From: Clostridium carboxidivorans P7
GTDB taxonomy: Bacteria; Bacillota; Clostridia; Clostridiales; Clostridiaceae
DNA: 64,000 nucleotides
NCBI RefSeq assembly: GCF_001038625.1
Contig: NZ_CP011803.1
Span: 1-64,000 of the forward strand
Direction of reading: 5' to 3'
Positions 34,783 to 43,978 of the stretch are shown in pieces. The translations under genes and the position numbers were made by a program. The first letter of the stretch is position 1, and each line of letters begins with the position of its first letter. Under the pieces are notes generated by a model, which was not told the origin of the DNA, made no database searches, and saw only the letters and a program-made list of their open reading frames with translations.

Positions 34783-35550
34783 ATGGATGTTAATAGGATT
34801 TTAAATGTGGCAACTTATGCTGGCAAGATAATGTTAGAAAATGGAGCAGAAATTTATAGAGTCGAGGAAACAATAGTAAGAATATGCAGTGCTTATGGTA
34901 TACATGGAGTAGACACATTTGTAACCTTGACTGTTATAATGGCTTCTGCGGATCAACCATATCAACAGACTCTATCAATTGTGAAAAGAGTTAAGAAAAG
35001 AACTTTAAACTTAGAAAAAATATCTATGGTAAACGATATATCTCGTAATATAAAAAATAAAGGATATACATTGGAATTTATGGAGGATCAGTTAAAACAT
35101 GTAGATTCTACGAAACCTTATAGTAATAAGATAAACATATTATTTTCAGGTATGGTGGCAGCATTTTTTACTTTAGTCTATGGTGGTAATATGAGAGATT
35201 TTTCAGTGGGTTTTATAATAGGATGTTTAATTAGGATAACATCTGAAAAACTTAATTCATTGGAAACTAATGAGTTTTTTATAAATATCATAAGTGGAGC
35301 TTTAACTGCATTAATAGCTTTATTTACTACACATTTTGGCATTGCTGCAAACTATGATAAAGTCATAATAGGATCTATTATGTTATTGGTTCCGGGGCTT
35401 GCTATAACCAATGCTATTAGAGATACTATAGCTGGGGATTTAATATCGGGTATTTCAAGGGGAATTGAAGCTTTTTTAATTGCTATAGCTATAGCAGCAG
35501 GTACAGGAGTTATTCTTAAACTGTGGTTTAATTATTTTGGAGGGGTATAG
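34783..35550 (+). CDS. ThrE-family threonine/serine exporter, large half
   Basis: 255 residues from ATG 34783 (AAGGAG 10 bases upstream; the longer frame from 34753 has no RBS). The N-terminal cytoplasmic part has the DUF1212 signature AGKIMLENGAEIYRVEETI and the VDTFVTLT segment; about five membrane spans follow, with MLLVPGLAITNAIRDTIAGDLISGISRGIEA. Family members export threonine, serine or related acids. Works with the next gene, which supplies the remaining spans. Confidence 0.88.
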   Translation: MDVNRILNVATYAGKIMLENGAEIYRVEETIVRICSAYGIHGVDTFVTLTVIMASADQPYQQTLSIVKRVKKRTLNLEKISMVNDISRNIKNKGYTLEFMEDQLKHVDSTKPYSNKINILFSGMVAAFFTLVYGGNMRDFSVGFIIGCLIRITSEKLNSLETNEFFINIISGALTALIALFTTHFGIAANYDKVIIGSIMLLVPGLAITNAIRDTIAGDLISGISRGIEAFLIAIAIAAGTGVILKLWFNYFGGV

Positions 35551-35552
35551 AT

Positions 35553-36005
35553 ATGGTGCTTAATGTTTTGTATACTTTAATAGCCACTTTATGCTTTGGA
35601 GTTTTGTCTAATATAAGAGGAAAAAATTTAATTTTTGCTTCTTTAGGCGGAGGTTTAAGCTGGTCGGCTTATCTAATATCATCTTCCTATTTTCATATTT
35701 CTAATATTTTTTCTTTTTTTATGGCTGCACTATTAGCTGCAGCGTACTCTGAAATTATGGCAAGAGTTATTAAAACACCAGTTACAACCTTTATTATATG
35801 TGCAATGATACCGCTTGTTCCTGGTGGAGGTATGTACAATACTATGTTTCAATCTGTACAAGGAAATGCAAATGCATCTTTAACATTAGGTCTTCAAACA
35901 CTGTATATTGCAGGAACAATAGCTGTAGGAGTGTTTTTTATATCTTCTATAGCGAAGATAACGACAAAGTTCAGCAAACAAAATATTTCTAAAACTAAAA
36001 AATAG
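35553..36005 (+). CDS. ThrE-family exporter, small half (DUF3815)
   Basis: 150 residues, about five membrane spans. It holds GVLSNIRGKNLIFASLGGGLSW, FFMAALLAAAYSEIMARVIKTPVTTFIICAMIPLVPGGGMYNTM and ends with a basic tail. It starts three bases after the stop of the large half. In actinobacterial ThrE the two parts are one polypeptide; here they are split. Confidence 0.88.
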   Translation: MVLNVLYTLIATLCFGVLSNIRGKNLIFASLGGGLSWSAYLISSSYFHISNIFSFFMAALLAAAYSEIMARVIKTPVTTFIICAMIPLVPGGGMYNTMFQSVQGNANASLTLGLQTLYIAGTIAVGVFFISSIAKITTKFSKQNISKTKK

Positions 36006-36034
36006 TGCAAGGGAATGAGTTGCACTATTTTTAA
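35998..36034. terminator. Bidirectional terminator
   Basis: AAAAATAGTGCAA / TTGCACTATTTTT hairpin between converging genes, overlapping both coding ends. Confidence 0.88.
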
Positions 36035-36861
36035 ATATTTAATATGAACTTTTCTATAATTTCACCAATACCACCATTATTGTTATTTTTTTCTGTTATA
36101 TAGTTTGCATATTGTTTTAAGGAATTTCTTCCATTAGCCATAGATATACCAACACCAGCAGCCTTTATCATGCTAATATCATTTTCATCATTTCCTATAG
36201 CAATACATTGTTCTATAGGTATTTCATAATATTTAGCTAAAAGTTTTAGTGCAGTACCTTTAGAACTTCCTATACCCATTATTTCTAAATTATTTATTTC
36301 AGATTTTGTAGTTTCAATTTCGTTTAAATTATCTATTTTACACCTTAAATATTCTAAATATTTCACATCGTCATCCATTACTACTATTTTATCTATATTT
36401 GAATTGCTCCTTATTATATAGTCTTTAGCATCCTTTATAAGACGTATTTCCATTCTATATTTTTGGTCAACTTTTCTATTGAAATTATAAAATTTTTTTG
36501 CACTATATTCAAATTGTTCGCTACAAAAAACATTACCATCGTAAAAGTGATAATATGTATCTTTATCCTCTCTTAAAATATTTATAATTTTTATTAGGTT
36601 ACTTTTAGAAATAGGGTTTGAGTAAATTATATTTTTGTTGTGGTCAAGAACTATAGCTCCATTAGCACAAATTATAGGCTGATTTTTTCCTATAGTTTCT
36701 TCATAAAATTTTAAAGTAGCAGGGACCCTTCCTGAAGCTATTACAAATTTAACTCCAAGGGAAGTGGCCTTATTTATCATAGCTAAATTGTAATTTGATA
36801 TATTTTTATCATCATTTAATAGTGTTCCATCCATATCTGATGCTATTATTTTATATTTCAT
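36031..36861 (-). CDS. Cof-type HAD-IIB phosphatase
   Basis: 276 residues. Motif I is SDMDGTLLNDD at the N-terminus, motif II is VIASGRVP, and motifs III/IV are KGTALKLLAKYY and IGNDENDISMIKAAGVGISMANG. Cytoplasmic phosphatase acting on sugar phosphates, flavin precursors or other small metabolites; substrate cannot be inferred. Minus strand, single gene. Confidence 0.9.
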   Translation of the reverse strand: MKYKIIASDMDGTLLNDDKNISNYNLAMINKATSLGVKFVIASGRVPATLKFYEETIGKNQPIICANGAIVLDHNKNIIYSNPISKSNLIKIINILREDKDTYYHFYDGNVFCSEQFEYSAKKFYNFNRKVDQKYRMEIRLIKDAKDYIIRSNSNIDKIVVMDDDVKYLEYLRCKIDNLNEIETTKSEINNLEIMGIGSSKGTALKLLAKYYEIPIEQCIAIGNDENDISMIKAAGVGISMANGRNSLKQYANYITEKNNNNGGIGEIIEKFILNI

Positions 36862-36959
36862 ATTTAAATTTCAGGCCTCCTATATTAACTTATTTCAAAT
36901 AAATATGACAGTAATAAATATTATCTTTATAACATAATTTTATTCTAGAGGTGATAATA

Positions 36960-37433
36960 TTGAAAAAAATATGGCTTTACCTAAGTATGTCATTTATTAT
37001 AGCTATTTTATTTGTAGGATGCAATTATAACTTAAGTAATATTATGTATAATAAAAATAAACCCAATAATTTTTATTATACTAATTTGTTAGCTAAGGAT
37101 TTAACATTAGAAACTTCATACAAATGTATAGCTGTAGATACAAATTTGTCCAAAGAAAAGGAAATAGATGGTGAAAATAAGCTCATATTTAAAAATATGC
37201 TTAAATCACTTAATAAAAATAATTTTATCGCAAAACCTAAGGAGCTACCAGATAAACCTGCATACAAAATATTTTTTACGTTTAATAAAGAGAAAATGGT
37301 GATTAGTGTATATAATGAAAAATTTATTTCTATTTATCCTTGGGATGGCAACTATGACATGGATTATATAGATATGAATGGGGTACCTGTATCCTTAAAT
37401 TTATATTCTCTATGTAAATTTATATTCAATTAA
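36960..37433 (+). CDS. Small lipoprotein, DUF4883-like
   Basis: 157 residues from TTG 36960 (GAGGTG 6-7 bases upstream). The N-terminus is a lipoprotein signal with lipobox LFVGC, so it is anchored to the outer face of the membrane. The mature part ends with a WDGNYDMDYIDMNGVPVSLNLYSLCKFIF block. It looks like clostridial DUF4883 proteins. Function unknown. Confidence 0.75.
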   Translation: MKKIWLYLSMSFIIAILFVGCNYNLSNIMYNKNKPNNFYYTNLLAKDLTLETSYKCIAVDTNLSKEKEIDGENKLIFKNMLKSLNKNNFIAKPKELPDKPAYKIFFTFNKEKMVISVYNEKFISIYPWDGNYDMDYIDMNGVPVSLNLYSLCKFIFN

Positions 37434-37442
37434 AAAACATAA

Positions 37443-37482
37443 GCTCATTGTATTAAAAATAAGTTGTACACAATGAGCAATG
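37443..37482. terminator. Terminator between converging genes
   Basis: GCTCATTGT / ACAATGAGC stem; T-rich on the minus-strand exit side. Confidence 0.7.
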
Positions 37483-37492
37483 TTTAAGTAAA

Positions 37493-38719
37493 TTATGAAT
37501 TAAACAAATTTTCTATTTTATTAAAAACACCTTTCCAAGACATACTATCTATAACTTCTTTTACTTTTGGGTCTTTTTTATAGTATTTATTTTTAATTTT
37601 TTCTAATTGATGTTCTATAGCCTTGGAAAATTCCTCTTCAAAGTTAGGTAAATTTTCTTCAAAAGGTTCATCTAAACTTTTCAGAGAGGGCATTTTAACA
37701 TATTCTATTAACCCTTTTTTATTAATGTAATCTCCGAAAAAATCTTTAACACCAGGCAAGTTTGTAGTTACTATTAACATGCCAGATGCAAGAGCTTCAG
37801 TTAATACCAAAGGGAGTCCTTCAAAAAAGGATGGAAATACAAAAAGATGACTTTCTCTAAAGAGCTTTGATAATTCATTTTGAGGAATTGAGCCTTTCAG
37901 TATTATTTTTAATCTGCTTTCTTCAGCCATTTTTTCAATGGCTTTAAATTGGCTGCCTGTGCCAGAGCCTGCCAAAATTAGCTCTATAGAATTTTTATCT
38001 ATATCTAGTTTATTATAAGCTTTTATAAGGGAAGGAATCCCTTTTGCAAAATTTAATTTCCCGGCATAAATAAGTTTTATCTTATCCATGTTTTTTTCAG
38101 TATCATTAGTATAAAAAATGTTTGGATTAAATCCAACTCCGACTACAGTGATTTTATTTTTGTCTATTTGATATTTTTTTATTATCTCATTTTTTTGATC
38201 TTCATGTAGAGCAGCTATATTGTCTATATTTTTACAATAGTTAGATACATAATTATTAAAATTAGGAGCTAAATCCATTTGTCTTAAGTCTGTACCATGA
38301 CATATTGCTATTGTTTTTATAAGTGGAAACATTTCTTTCACCATTGCTGAAAGTATCCACAGATGATGAGTTATTATTATATCAGGTTTAAATTCCATTA
38401 CTGATTTTGTAAGAACTTCAGAAAAGGCATTTTTCCATTTGATTAGCATATCCTCATTTAATTTTCTATACATAGTACTTTTATAAGGCATTATGTCTGT
38501 CATACCTACTACAGGAAAAGGAAGATTTTCTGTTTCAAAAACTACAGGATAAAATTTAACATTTGTCTTAAAGTATGTATTAGGCTCATTTGCAGGGATA
38601 CCTGCTATTACAGCTTGACAATAGCCTTTTTTTTCTCCTTGCTCTATTAAAGCTTGAAGATATGTACCACTGCCTGTTTTTTCAGGCCTTTGAGCTATTA
38701 TATGTAGTATTCTTTTCAA
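37493..38719 (-). CDS. Glycosyltransferase family 4 protein
   Basis: About 408 residues, GT-B fold. The N-terminal acceptor half has RPEKTGSGTYLQALIEQ (glycine-rich loop) and the C-terminal donor half has IYAGKLNFAKGIPSLIKAY and FFEGLPLVLTEALASGMLIVTT (E-x7-E). TTG 38719 is chosen because GGCGGGTG lies just before it; the longer frame from 38746 spans that RBS. It likely transfers a nucleotide sugar in cell-surface or glycolipid synthesis; there are no neighbours to specify which. Confidence 0.88.
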   Translation of the reverse strand: MKRILHIIAQRPEKTGSGTYLQALIEQGEKKGYCQAVIAGIPANEPNTYFKTNVKFYPVVFETENLPFPVVGMTDIMPYKSTMYRKLNEDMLIKWKNAFSEVLTKSVMEFKPDIIITHHLWILSAMVKEMFPLIKTIAICHGTDLRQMDLAPNFNNYVSNYCKNIDNIAALHEDQKNEIIKKYQIDKNKITVVGVGFNPNIFYTNDTEKNMDKIKLIYAGKLNFAKGIPSLIKAYNKLDIDKNSIELILAGSGTGSQFKAIEKMAEESRLKIILKGSIPQNELSKLFRESHLFVFPSFFEGLPLVLTEALASGMLIVTTNLPGVKDFFGDYINKKGLIEYVKMPSLKSLDEPFEENLPNFEEEFSKAIEHQLEKIKNKYYKKDPKVKEVIDSMSWKGVFNKIENLFNS

Positions 38720-38781
38720 ATTTAACACCCGCCTAATTAAATTCATATTTACTAATTATAAAAAGGTGCTGTATATGTGAA

Positions 38782-38833
38782 AACACCCTTATGTCTAATG
38801 TAATCTCATACATTATAACATAAGGGTGTTTTT
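38782..38833. terminator. Terminator between ferredoxin and glycosyltransferase genes
   Basis: AACACCCTTATG / CATAAGGGTGTT stem with T run on the plus strand and A/T-rich flank on the other. Confidence 0.85.
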
Positions 38834-38863
38834 ATAGGCTATATTATTGTTTAAAATAGAAAA

Positions 38864-39607
38864 TTATAATATGTTTCCATCGGTAGAAATTGTAACTTCT
38901 TTGTAAGGTACAATTGTTTGGCTTTTAAGCATGGCTTCTTTTACGGCACTTACAATGCCTCCACAGCATGGAACTTCCATTCTTACTACAGTTATGCTTT
39001 TTATATTATTGTTTTTTATAATTTCTGCTAATTTTTCTTTATAATATTCATTATCATCAAGTTTTGGACATCCAATTACTGTTATGTGATCTTTAATAAA
39101 GTCGTTATGAAAATTTGCATAAGCATAAGCAGTACAATCAGCAGCAACTAAAAGATTTGCATTTTTAAAATATTGTGCATTAGGATTAACTAATTTTAGT
39201 TGAACTGGCCATTGAGATAGTTGAGATTGCATAGGCACATCCAAACTAATTTCTTTTGCTTTAACAACATTATTATTAGCAACATTTAGAGTCTTTCTTT
39301 CGATTTTTTTAGCCATAGTTCCTGGACATCCGCAAGGCATTGGCTTTGAAGAAGATTTTTCATTTGCTCTTTCAGCCATTCTCTTTTTTACAGCTTCCTC
39401 ATCATATTCTTTACTTTCTCTTTCAATAATTTCTATTGCACCAGTTGGACATTGAGGTAGGCAATCACCAAGTCCATCACAGTATTCATCGCTTACTAGT
39501 TTAGCTTTACCATCTATAAGTTCAATAGCGCCTTCGTGACAACCTTCAACGCATAATCCACATCCATTACATTTTTTTTCATCTATGCTAACTATTTTTC
39601 TTTTCAT
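38864..39607 (-). CDS. 4Fe-4S dicluster ferredoxin-like protein with C-terminal domain
   Basis: 247 residues. The first cluster motif is CNGCGLCVEGC and the second is CDGLGDCLPQCP, a variant with a five-residue gap. The rest carries a linker with MPCGCPGTM and a C-terminal domain with VAADCTAYAYANFH, VIGCPKLDDNEYY and MEVPCCGGI, whose cysteines may bind a further metal. Probably an electron carrier or redox sensor. The divergent Crp/Fnr gene shares a 110-base control region containing a TGTAAC-N4-GTTACA palindrome. Confidence 0.85.
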   Translation of the reverse strand: MKRKIVSIDEKKCNGCGLCVEGCHEGAIELIDGKAKLVSDEYCDGLGDCLPQCPTGAIEIIERESKEYDEEAVKKRMAERANEKSSSKPMPCGCPGTMAKKIERKTLNVANNNVVKAKEISLDVPMQSQLSQWPVQLKLVNPNAQYFKNANLLVAADCTAYAYANFHNDFIKDHITVIGCPKLDDNEYYKEKLAEIIKNNNIKSITVVRMEVPCCGGIVSAVKEAMLKSQTIVPYKEVTISTDGNIL

Positions 39608-39673
39608 TGTTGTTTCCTCCTAATATTATCTTGATTTTATGGTTTTATTATATTAAAATTTAATAAAATGTTC

Positions 39674-39689
39674 TGTAACTTATGTTACA
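39674..39689. promoter_or_regulatory. HcpR/Fnr-like operator in the divergent promoter region
   Basis: TGTAACTTATGTTACA: perfect TGTAAC/GTTACA arms, the consensus described for HcpR in clostridia. It lies between the ferredoxin-like gene and the Crp/Fnr regulator gene. Confidence 0.75.
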
Positions 39690-39717
39690 AAAATAAAAAA
39701 ATTAGTGGGGAGTAAAA

Positions 39718-40395
39718 ATGAATAATTTTTCATCAGTGTTAAGTAAATGTATAATTTTTAAAGGTTTTTCTAAAGAAGATATAGAAAATATGATAAATAA
39801 TATAGACTATAGAAAAAAATCCTTTAATAAAGGAGAAGTTGTAGCTGTAGAAGGTTCTGATTGCTCTAATTTAGGAATTGTTATATCTGGGAGTGTTGAA
39901 GTACAAAATATTTATGAATCTGGAAAAATAGTTACAATTACTAAAATAGAAGAAGCACATATTTTTGGTGAAGTTATAATATTTTCAAATCAAAATGTAT
40001 ATCCTGCAACTATTGTTTCTTCTTCCAAAACTGAAATTTTATTTATATCTAAAGAAAATATTTTAAAGCTTTGTAATTTAAATTTTGCATTTTTAAATAA
40101 TTTTATGACTCTTTTATCTAATAAAATATTAATGTTAAATAAAAAATTAAAAAATGTATCACTGCAGACAATAAGGCAAAAAATATCAAATTTGATTTTA
40201 GAGGAGTATTCAAAACAAAAAAGCTTAACTTTAAATTTGAAGTATTCAAGAAAAGAAATGGCAGAACAATTAGGAATACCCCGTCCATCATTATCAAGGG
40301 AATTGGTTAATATGAAAGAAGAAGGTATATTAAATTTTGAAAAAAATAAAATTGAAATTTTAGATTTAAATCTTTTGGAGAATAGTCTTTTTTAA
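39718..40395 (+). CDS. Crp/Fnr family regulator (HcpR-like)
   Basis: 225 residues. A cyclic-nucleotide-binding-type beta barrel (~1-120) with GFSKEDIENMI and GEVVAVEGSDCSNLGIVISGSVEV, a dimer helix, then a winged helix with SRKEMAEQLGIPRPSLSRELVNMKEEGI (~175-205). The DNA-recognition helix and the TGTAAC/GTTACA site upstream fit HcpR, a nitrosative-stress and redox regulator of hcp and ferredoxin genes. No N-terminal Fnr cysteine cluster. Effector unknown. Confidence 0.85.
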   Translation: MNNFSSVLSKCIIFKGFSKEDIENMINNIDYRKKSFNKGEVVAVEGSDCSNLGIVISGSVEVQNIYESGKIVTITKIEEAHIFGEVIIFSNQNVYPATIVSSSKTEILFISKENILKLCNLNFAFLNNFMTLLSNKILMLNKKLKNVSLQTIRQKISNLILEEYSKQKSLTLNLKYSRKEMAEQLGIPRPSLSRELVNMKEEGILNFEKNKIEILDLNLLENSLF

Positions 40396-40400
40396 TCAAG

Positions 40401-40436
40401 GGACTATCTCAAAAACAGAAATTTGGGATAGTCCTT
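40401..40436 (+). terminator. Terminator after the Crp/Fnr gene
   Basis: GGACTATCTCAAA / TTTGGGATAGTCC hairpin, T-rich tail, also at the end of the converging gene. Confidence 0.88.
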
Positions 40437-40441
40437 AAATT

Positions 40442-41083
40442 TTAATATCCTAAGTTTTCACCAACTATTATAACTTTTATTCTTCCTTTTTGACCTTGTC
40501 TTCTTATTAGTACATAGTCGTTGCATACTCTTTCGTTACTATTGCAATCCATACAATATCCTACTTTAGTACAAGGAGTATTTCTATTTAATCTTTTTGC
40601 ATTAGCTGGAGCTGAACAATTTCTATTACGTTCTATAGCTTCATCTAAATTGCTTACAATTTTATTTATACCTACAATTACAATTACTTTATCTGGTCCA
40701 TAAAGCATAGCAGCTACCCTATTACCATTACCATCTACATTGTATAATTCACCTTGCTCAGTAACAGCATTGCTGCTTACAAAATATGCATCTGCCATAA
40801 AGGTTTTTCTAAAAATATCTTTTATATCTTCAGGTTTTAAATTATCTTCGTATCTATCGAGAAAATTAAACTTACCACATCTTAAGAAGTCAATAATTTT
40901 TGTTTCAAAAAGAGTCATAGATCCTCCTACGGATACAGTATCTCCTTCTTTTACAAATTCGTTTATTTTACCCATTAAAGCTTCTTTATCCTTTACAAAA
41001 TAGGCTTCCATATTATTTTTTTCTAAGGCTTCCATGGTTCTTTTAATCTTCTGTTCTACGACCCATTCAGTATTCTTATCCAT
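40442..41083 (-). CDS. LutC/YkgG (LUD domain) family protein
   Basis: 213 residues from ATG 41083 (GGGGGTG upstream; the longer frame has no RBS). It contains GDTVSVGGSMTLFETKIIDFL, ADAYFVSSNAVTEQGELYNVDGNGNRVAAM and GINKIVSNLDEAIERN, the LUD-domain signature, and a cysteine cluster CTKVGYCMDCNSNERVC near the C-terminus that may hold iron-sulfur or zinc. Relatives belong to lactate-utilisation complexes, but lutA and lutB are not adjacent, so its role here is unclear. Confidence 0.85.
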   Translation of the reverse strand: MDKNTEWVVEQKIKRTMEALEKNNMEAYFVKDKEALMGKINEFVKEGDTVSVGGSMTLFETKIIDFLRCGKFNFLDRYEDNLKPEDIKDIFRKTFMADAYFVSSNAVTEQGELYNVDGNGNRVAAMLYGPDKVIVIVGINKIVSNLDEAIERNRNCSAPANAKRLNRNTPCTKVGYCMDCNSNERVCNDYVLIRRQGQKGRIKVIIVGENLGY

Positions 41084-41437
41084 TTGATACACCCCCAAAA
41101 TTTATTTTGTGCTTAAGTATAGTATATGAAAGTTATATCTATTTTTCAATATATAAAGAAATTTCAAAGATTTATATGAGGAATGGCATACAGTGATTAA
41201 AAAAGTAAAGTAGTATTTATACTTAATTTTAATATAAATATTATTTATGATTGAAATGGCAAATATTTAATAATATGATAATTAATTGACAGTAATCATT
41301 ATGTAAGAATATAATGATATTTGAAGATAATTGTCAAACAATGGATAAATCAGTAAGCAGATATCATAAGGTAAGAATATGTTACTTACTTTTGGCAAAC
41401 GTTTACTAATGCCCAGAAAGTTAGGTGGAATATGAAA
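41084..41437. other. Control region of the amino-acid importer operon
   Basis: About 350 bases. A promoter is listed separately. The ~120-base leader after it has a weak TTTGGC/GCC hairpin (41390-41413) but no riboswitch that I recognise. Confidence 0.45.
41286..41315 (+). promoter_or_regulatory. Sigma-A promoter of the importer/M20/PatB operon
   Basis: TTGACA, 18-base spacer, TATAAT. Confidence 0.75.
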
Positions 41438-42193
41438 ATGATTAAGATTGAACATTTAAAAATGCAATTTGGACAATCTGTTATCTTAAAAGATATTAAT
41501 ATTGAGATAGAAAAAGGCGAGGTTATAGTATTAATTGGTCCATCAGGTACAGGCAAATCCACATTTCTTCGTTGTCTTAATTTTTTAGTAAAGCCTACAG
41601 AAGGTAAAATTACAATTGATGATTTTACTGTGGATGCTAAAAGTGCTTCTAAAAAGGATATTTATAGATTAAGGCAAAAAACATCCATGGTTTTTCAAAA
41701 TTATAATTTATTGAAAAATAAAACTGCGATTCAAAATATCATGGAACCTATGGTAACGGTACAAAAGAAAAGTAAAAAGGAAGCTGAAGAGATAGCAGTT
41801 GCTTTACTTAAAAAAGTAGGACTTTTAGAAAAAAGGGATGCATATCCCAAAGAAATGTCTGGTGGACAACAACAAAGAATAGGAATTGCAAGAGCAATGG
41901 CTGTGAATGCAAATGTGATTTTATTTGATGAACCTACATCTTCTTTAGATCCTGAATTAGTTGGAGAAGTGTTAACTGTGATTAAACAATTAGCAGCAGA
42001 ACATAACAAAACAATGTTGATTGTAACTCATGAAATGAAGTTTGCAAAAGAGGTTGCTGATAAAATGATTTTTTTAGAGGATGGTTATATTGCAGGAATG
42101 GGAACTCCCAAAGAAATATTTGAAAATTGTACAAATGAGAGAATTAGAAAATTTGTAAATACAGTGACAGCAAATAGTATGGAGGATAAATAA
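41438..42193 (+). CDS. Polar amino-acid ABC transporter, ATP-binding protein
   Basis: 251 residues. Walker A GPSGTGKST, Q-loop VFQNYNLL, signature MSGGQQQRIGIARAM, Walker B VILFDEPTSSLDPEL and the H-loop IVTHEM are all present; the family is GlnQ/TcyC. AGGTGG is 9 bases from ATG 41438; ATG 41432 is also in frame but close to it. Directly followed by its permease and binding protein. Confidence 0.93.
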   Translation: MIKIEHLKMQFGQSVILKDINIEIEKGEVIVLIGPSGTGKSTFLRCLNFLVKPTEGKITIDDFTVDAKSASKKDIYRLRQKTSMVFQNYNLLKNKTAIQNIMEPMVTVQKKSKKEAEEIAVALLKKVGLLEKRDAYPKEMSGGQQQRIGIARAMAVNANVILFDEPTSSLDPELVGEVLTVIKQLAAEHNKTMLIVTHEMKFAKEVADKMIFLEDGYIAGMGTPKEIFENCTNERIRKFVNTVTANSMEDK

Positions 42194-42859
42194 ATGAATT
42201 TTGATTTTCAATGGTTTATTAATCTATTTCCAATTGTTTTACCATCATTAAAATTAACAATTGAAATATCCCTAGTATCTTTAGTATTTACATTATTGTT
42301 GTCTATTGTAATATCCATTGTAAGATATTATAAAGTATGGGGAATATCTCAATTATTTGGCGTATATATTACATTTTTTAGGGCAACGCCACTTGTAGCA
42401 CAACTATTTATACTGTATTTTGGTCTTCCTTGTGTAATTCCAGCATTAAAATCTATGACAGCATTTCAAGCAACTGTAGTTGCTCTTACATTAAATACAG
42501 CTTCTTTTATGGCAGAAACTTTAAGAGCAGCCTTAGAATCTGTGGAAGTAGGACAACTTGAAGCTTGTTATTCAATGAGTATGACAAAATATCAGACAAT
42601 GATGCGTGTTGTTTTGCCGCAAGCATTTGTTGTAGCACTACCTTCTCTTGGAAATCAATTTATTGGTATTATTAAAGGATCTGCATTAGGATTCACAGTA
42701 GGTCTTGCAGATATAATGGCAAAGGCAAAAATGGAAGCTGCATTAACTCTACGCTTTTTTGAGGCATATTTATGTGTAACTTTAATCTATTTAGTAATTG
42801 TAATCTTTGTGGAAAAAATTCAAAGATTATTAGAAAAAAGAATTCAAAAATACTGTTAA
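42194..42859 (+). CDS. Polar amino-acid ABC transporter, permease
   Basis: 221 residues, about five membrane spans, with TFFRATPLVAQLFILYFGLP and the EAA loop EACYSMSMTKYQTMMRVVLPQAF. His/Glu/Arg-opine type permease (HisM/GlnP/TcyB). Starts immediately after the ATPase stop; RBS TGGAGG lies inside that gene. Confidence 0.93.
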   Translation: MNFDFQWFINLFPIVLPSLKLTIEISLVSLVFTLLLSIVISIVRYYKVWGISQLFGVYITFFRATPLVAQLFILYFGLPCVIPALKSMTAFQATVVALTLNTASFMAETLRAALESVEVGQLEACYSMSMTKYQTMMRVVLPQAFVVALPSLGNQFIGIIKGSALGFTVGLADIMAKAKMEAALTLRFFEAYLCVTLIYLVIVIFVEKIQRLLEKRIQKYC

Positions 42860-42905
42860 AAAATAAACTTACATAAATTTATATTAAAAAATAAGGGGGA
42901 AAAAT

Positions 42906-43745
42906 ATGAAAAACATTAAGAAAATACTTTCATTTGCAGTATGTGCTTGCATGATTTTTGGTATGACTGCATGTGGAAGTACAAAAAATGATTCACAAAA
43001 GAAAGAGGAAACTAAAGGTCCTGCAAAAATTATTGTAGCATCTGGTTCATCTTCAGTACCTAATTCATATGTAGAAAATGGAGTACATAAAGGTCATGAA
43101 GTAGATATTTGGAATGCTATTTCTGCTAAAACTGGTATTAAAGTTGAATTTGTAACTGGTGATTTTGATACTTTATTTGGATACTTGGATTCTGGTAAAG
43201 CAGATACAGTAGGAAATACCATTACAATTAATGCTAAACGTCAAGCTAAGTATGATTTTTCTGAACCATATGCATATATTCCAGAAAAATTAGTTGTACA
43301 TTCAGATAAGACTAATATCAAAAAATTAAAGGATATATCTGGTATGACTTGTGGATTTTCATCAGGTTCAAATGGTGGAAACCTATTTCAACAAATTGCT
43401 AAGGAACAAGGAATTAATATCAAGTTAGTTACATATGATAGTTCTGATTTATTAAACGAAGCTTTTCGTCAAGGAAAAGTTGATGCTATGATTTACTCTG
43501 CAGGTGAAGTGGCATATAAAATTAAAAATCATATTCTTGATGCAAGAATGGTTGAAGAGGATGTTACAGTTGGAGCAAAGGCATATCCATTTGTAAAAGG
43601 CAATGCTAATTCAGAAAAATTAAATAAAGCTGTTACAAAAGCTATTCAAGAAATGAAGAAAGATGGTACACTTACAAAGATATATCAAAAGTGGTATGGA
43701 ATGGACTTTAGTGAGAAACCAAAGGATGCTAAAATAGCTAATTAA
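42906..43745 (+). CDS. Polar amino-acid ABC transporter, binding lipoprotein
   Basis: 279 residues. Lipoprotein signal with lipobox FGMTACGS, then an SBP family-3 fold with the YDFSEPYAYIPEKLVVH segment and GKVDAMIYSAGEVAYKI. It captures the ligand outside the membrane. The M20 and PatB genes downstream point to cystine, N-acetylcysteine or an S-substituted cysteine as ligand, which is inference. Confidence 0.92.
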   Translation: MKNIKKILSFAVCACMIFGMTACGSTKNDSQKKEETKGPAKIIVASGSSSVPNSYVENGVHKGHEVDIWNAISAKTGIKVEFVTGDFDTLFGYLDSGKADTVGNTITINAKRQAKYDFSEPYAYIPEKLVVHSDKTNIKKLKDISGMTCGFSSGSNGGNLFQQIAKEQGINIKLVTYDSSDLLNEAFRQGKVDAMIYSAGEVAYKIKNHILDARMVEEDVTVGAKAYPFVKGNANSEKLNKAVTKAIQEMKKDGTLTKIYQKWYGMDFSEKPKDAKIAN

Positions 43746-43803
43746 CATTTATGAAAATTATGAATATACTTTAGGCAGCATTAAGCAGCCTTTATCAGAT
43801 GAC

Positions 43804-43856
43804 TACCCGCTCTAAATACATACGTTTTTTAAAAGTGTATGTTATTAGAGCGGGTA
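43804..43856. repeat. Long GC-rich hairpin in the operon (REP-like or processing element)
   Basis: TACCCGCTCTAA / TTAGAGCGGGTA outer arms plus ACATAC/GTATGT inner arms; no T tract follows. It lies between the binding-protein gene and the M20 gene and may stabilise the upstream mRNA segment. Confidence 0.7.
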
Positions 43857-43978
43857 CGTCCATAGATAATGATTTCTAAAGATTATGCGAAAAGTGATAT
43901 TTAGAGGAAGTATTTATCCGATCACTACCAAAAAATTCACATAATATTAAGGGCTGAGTTTATGAGGTAAATAGAATT

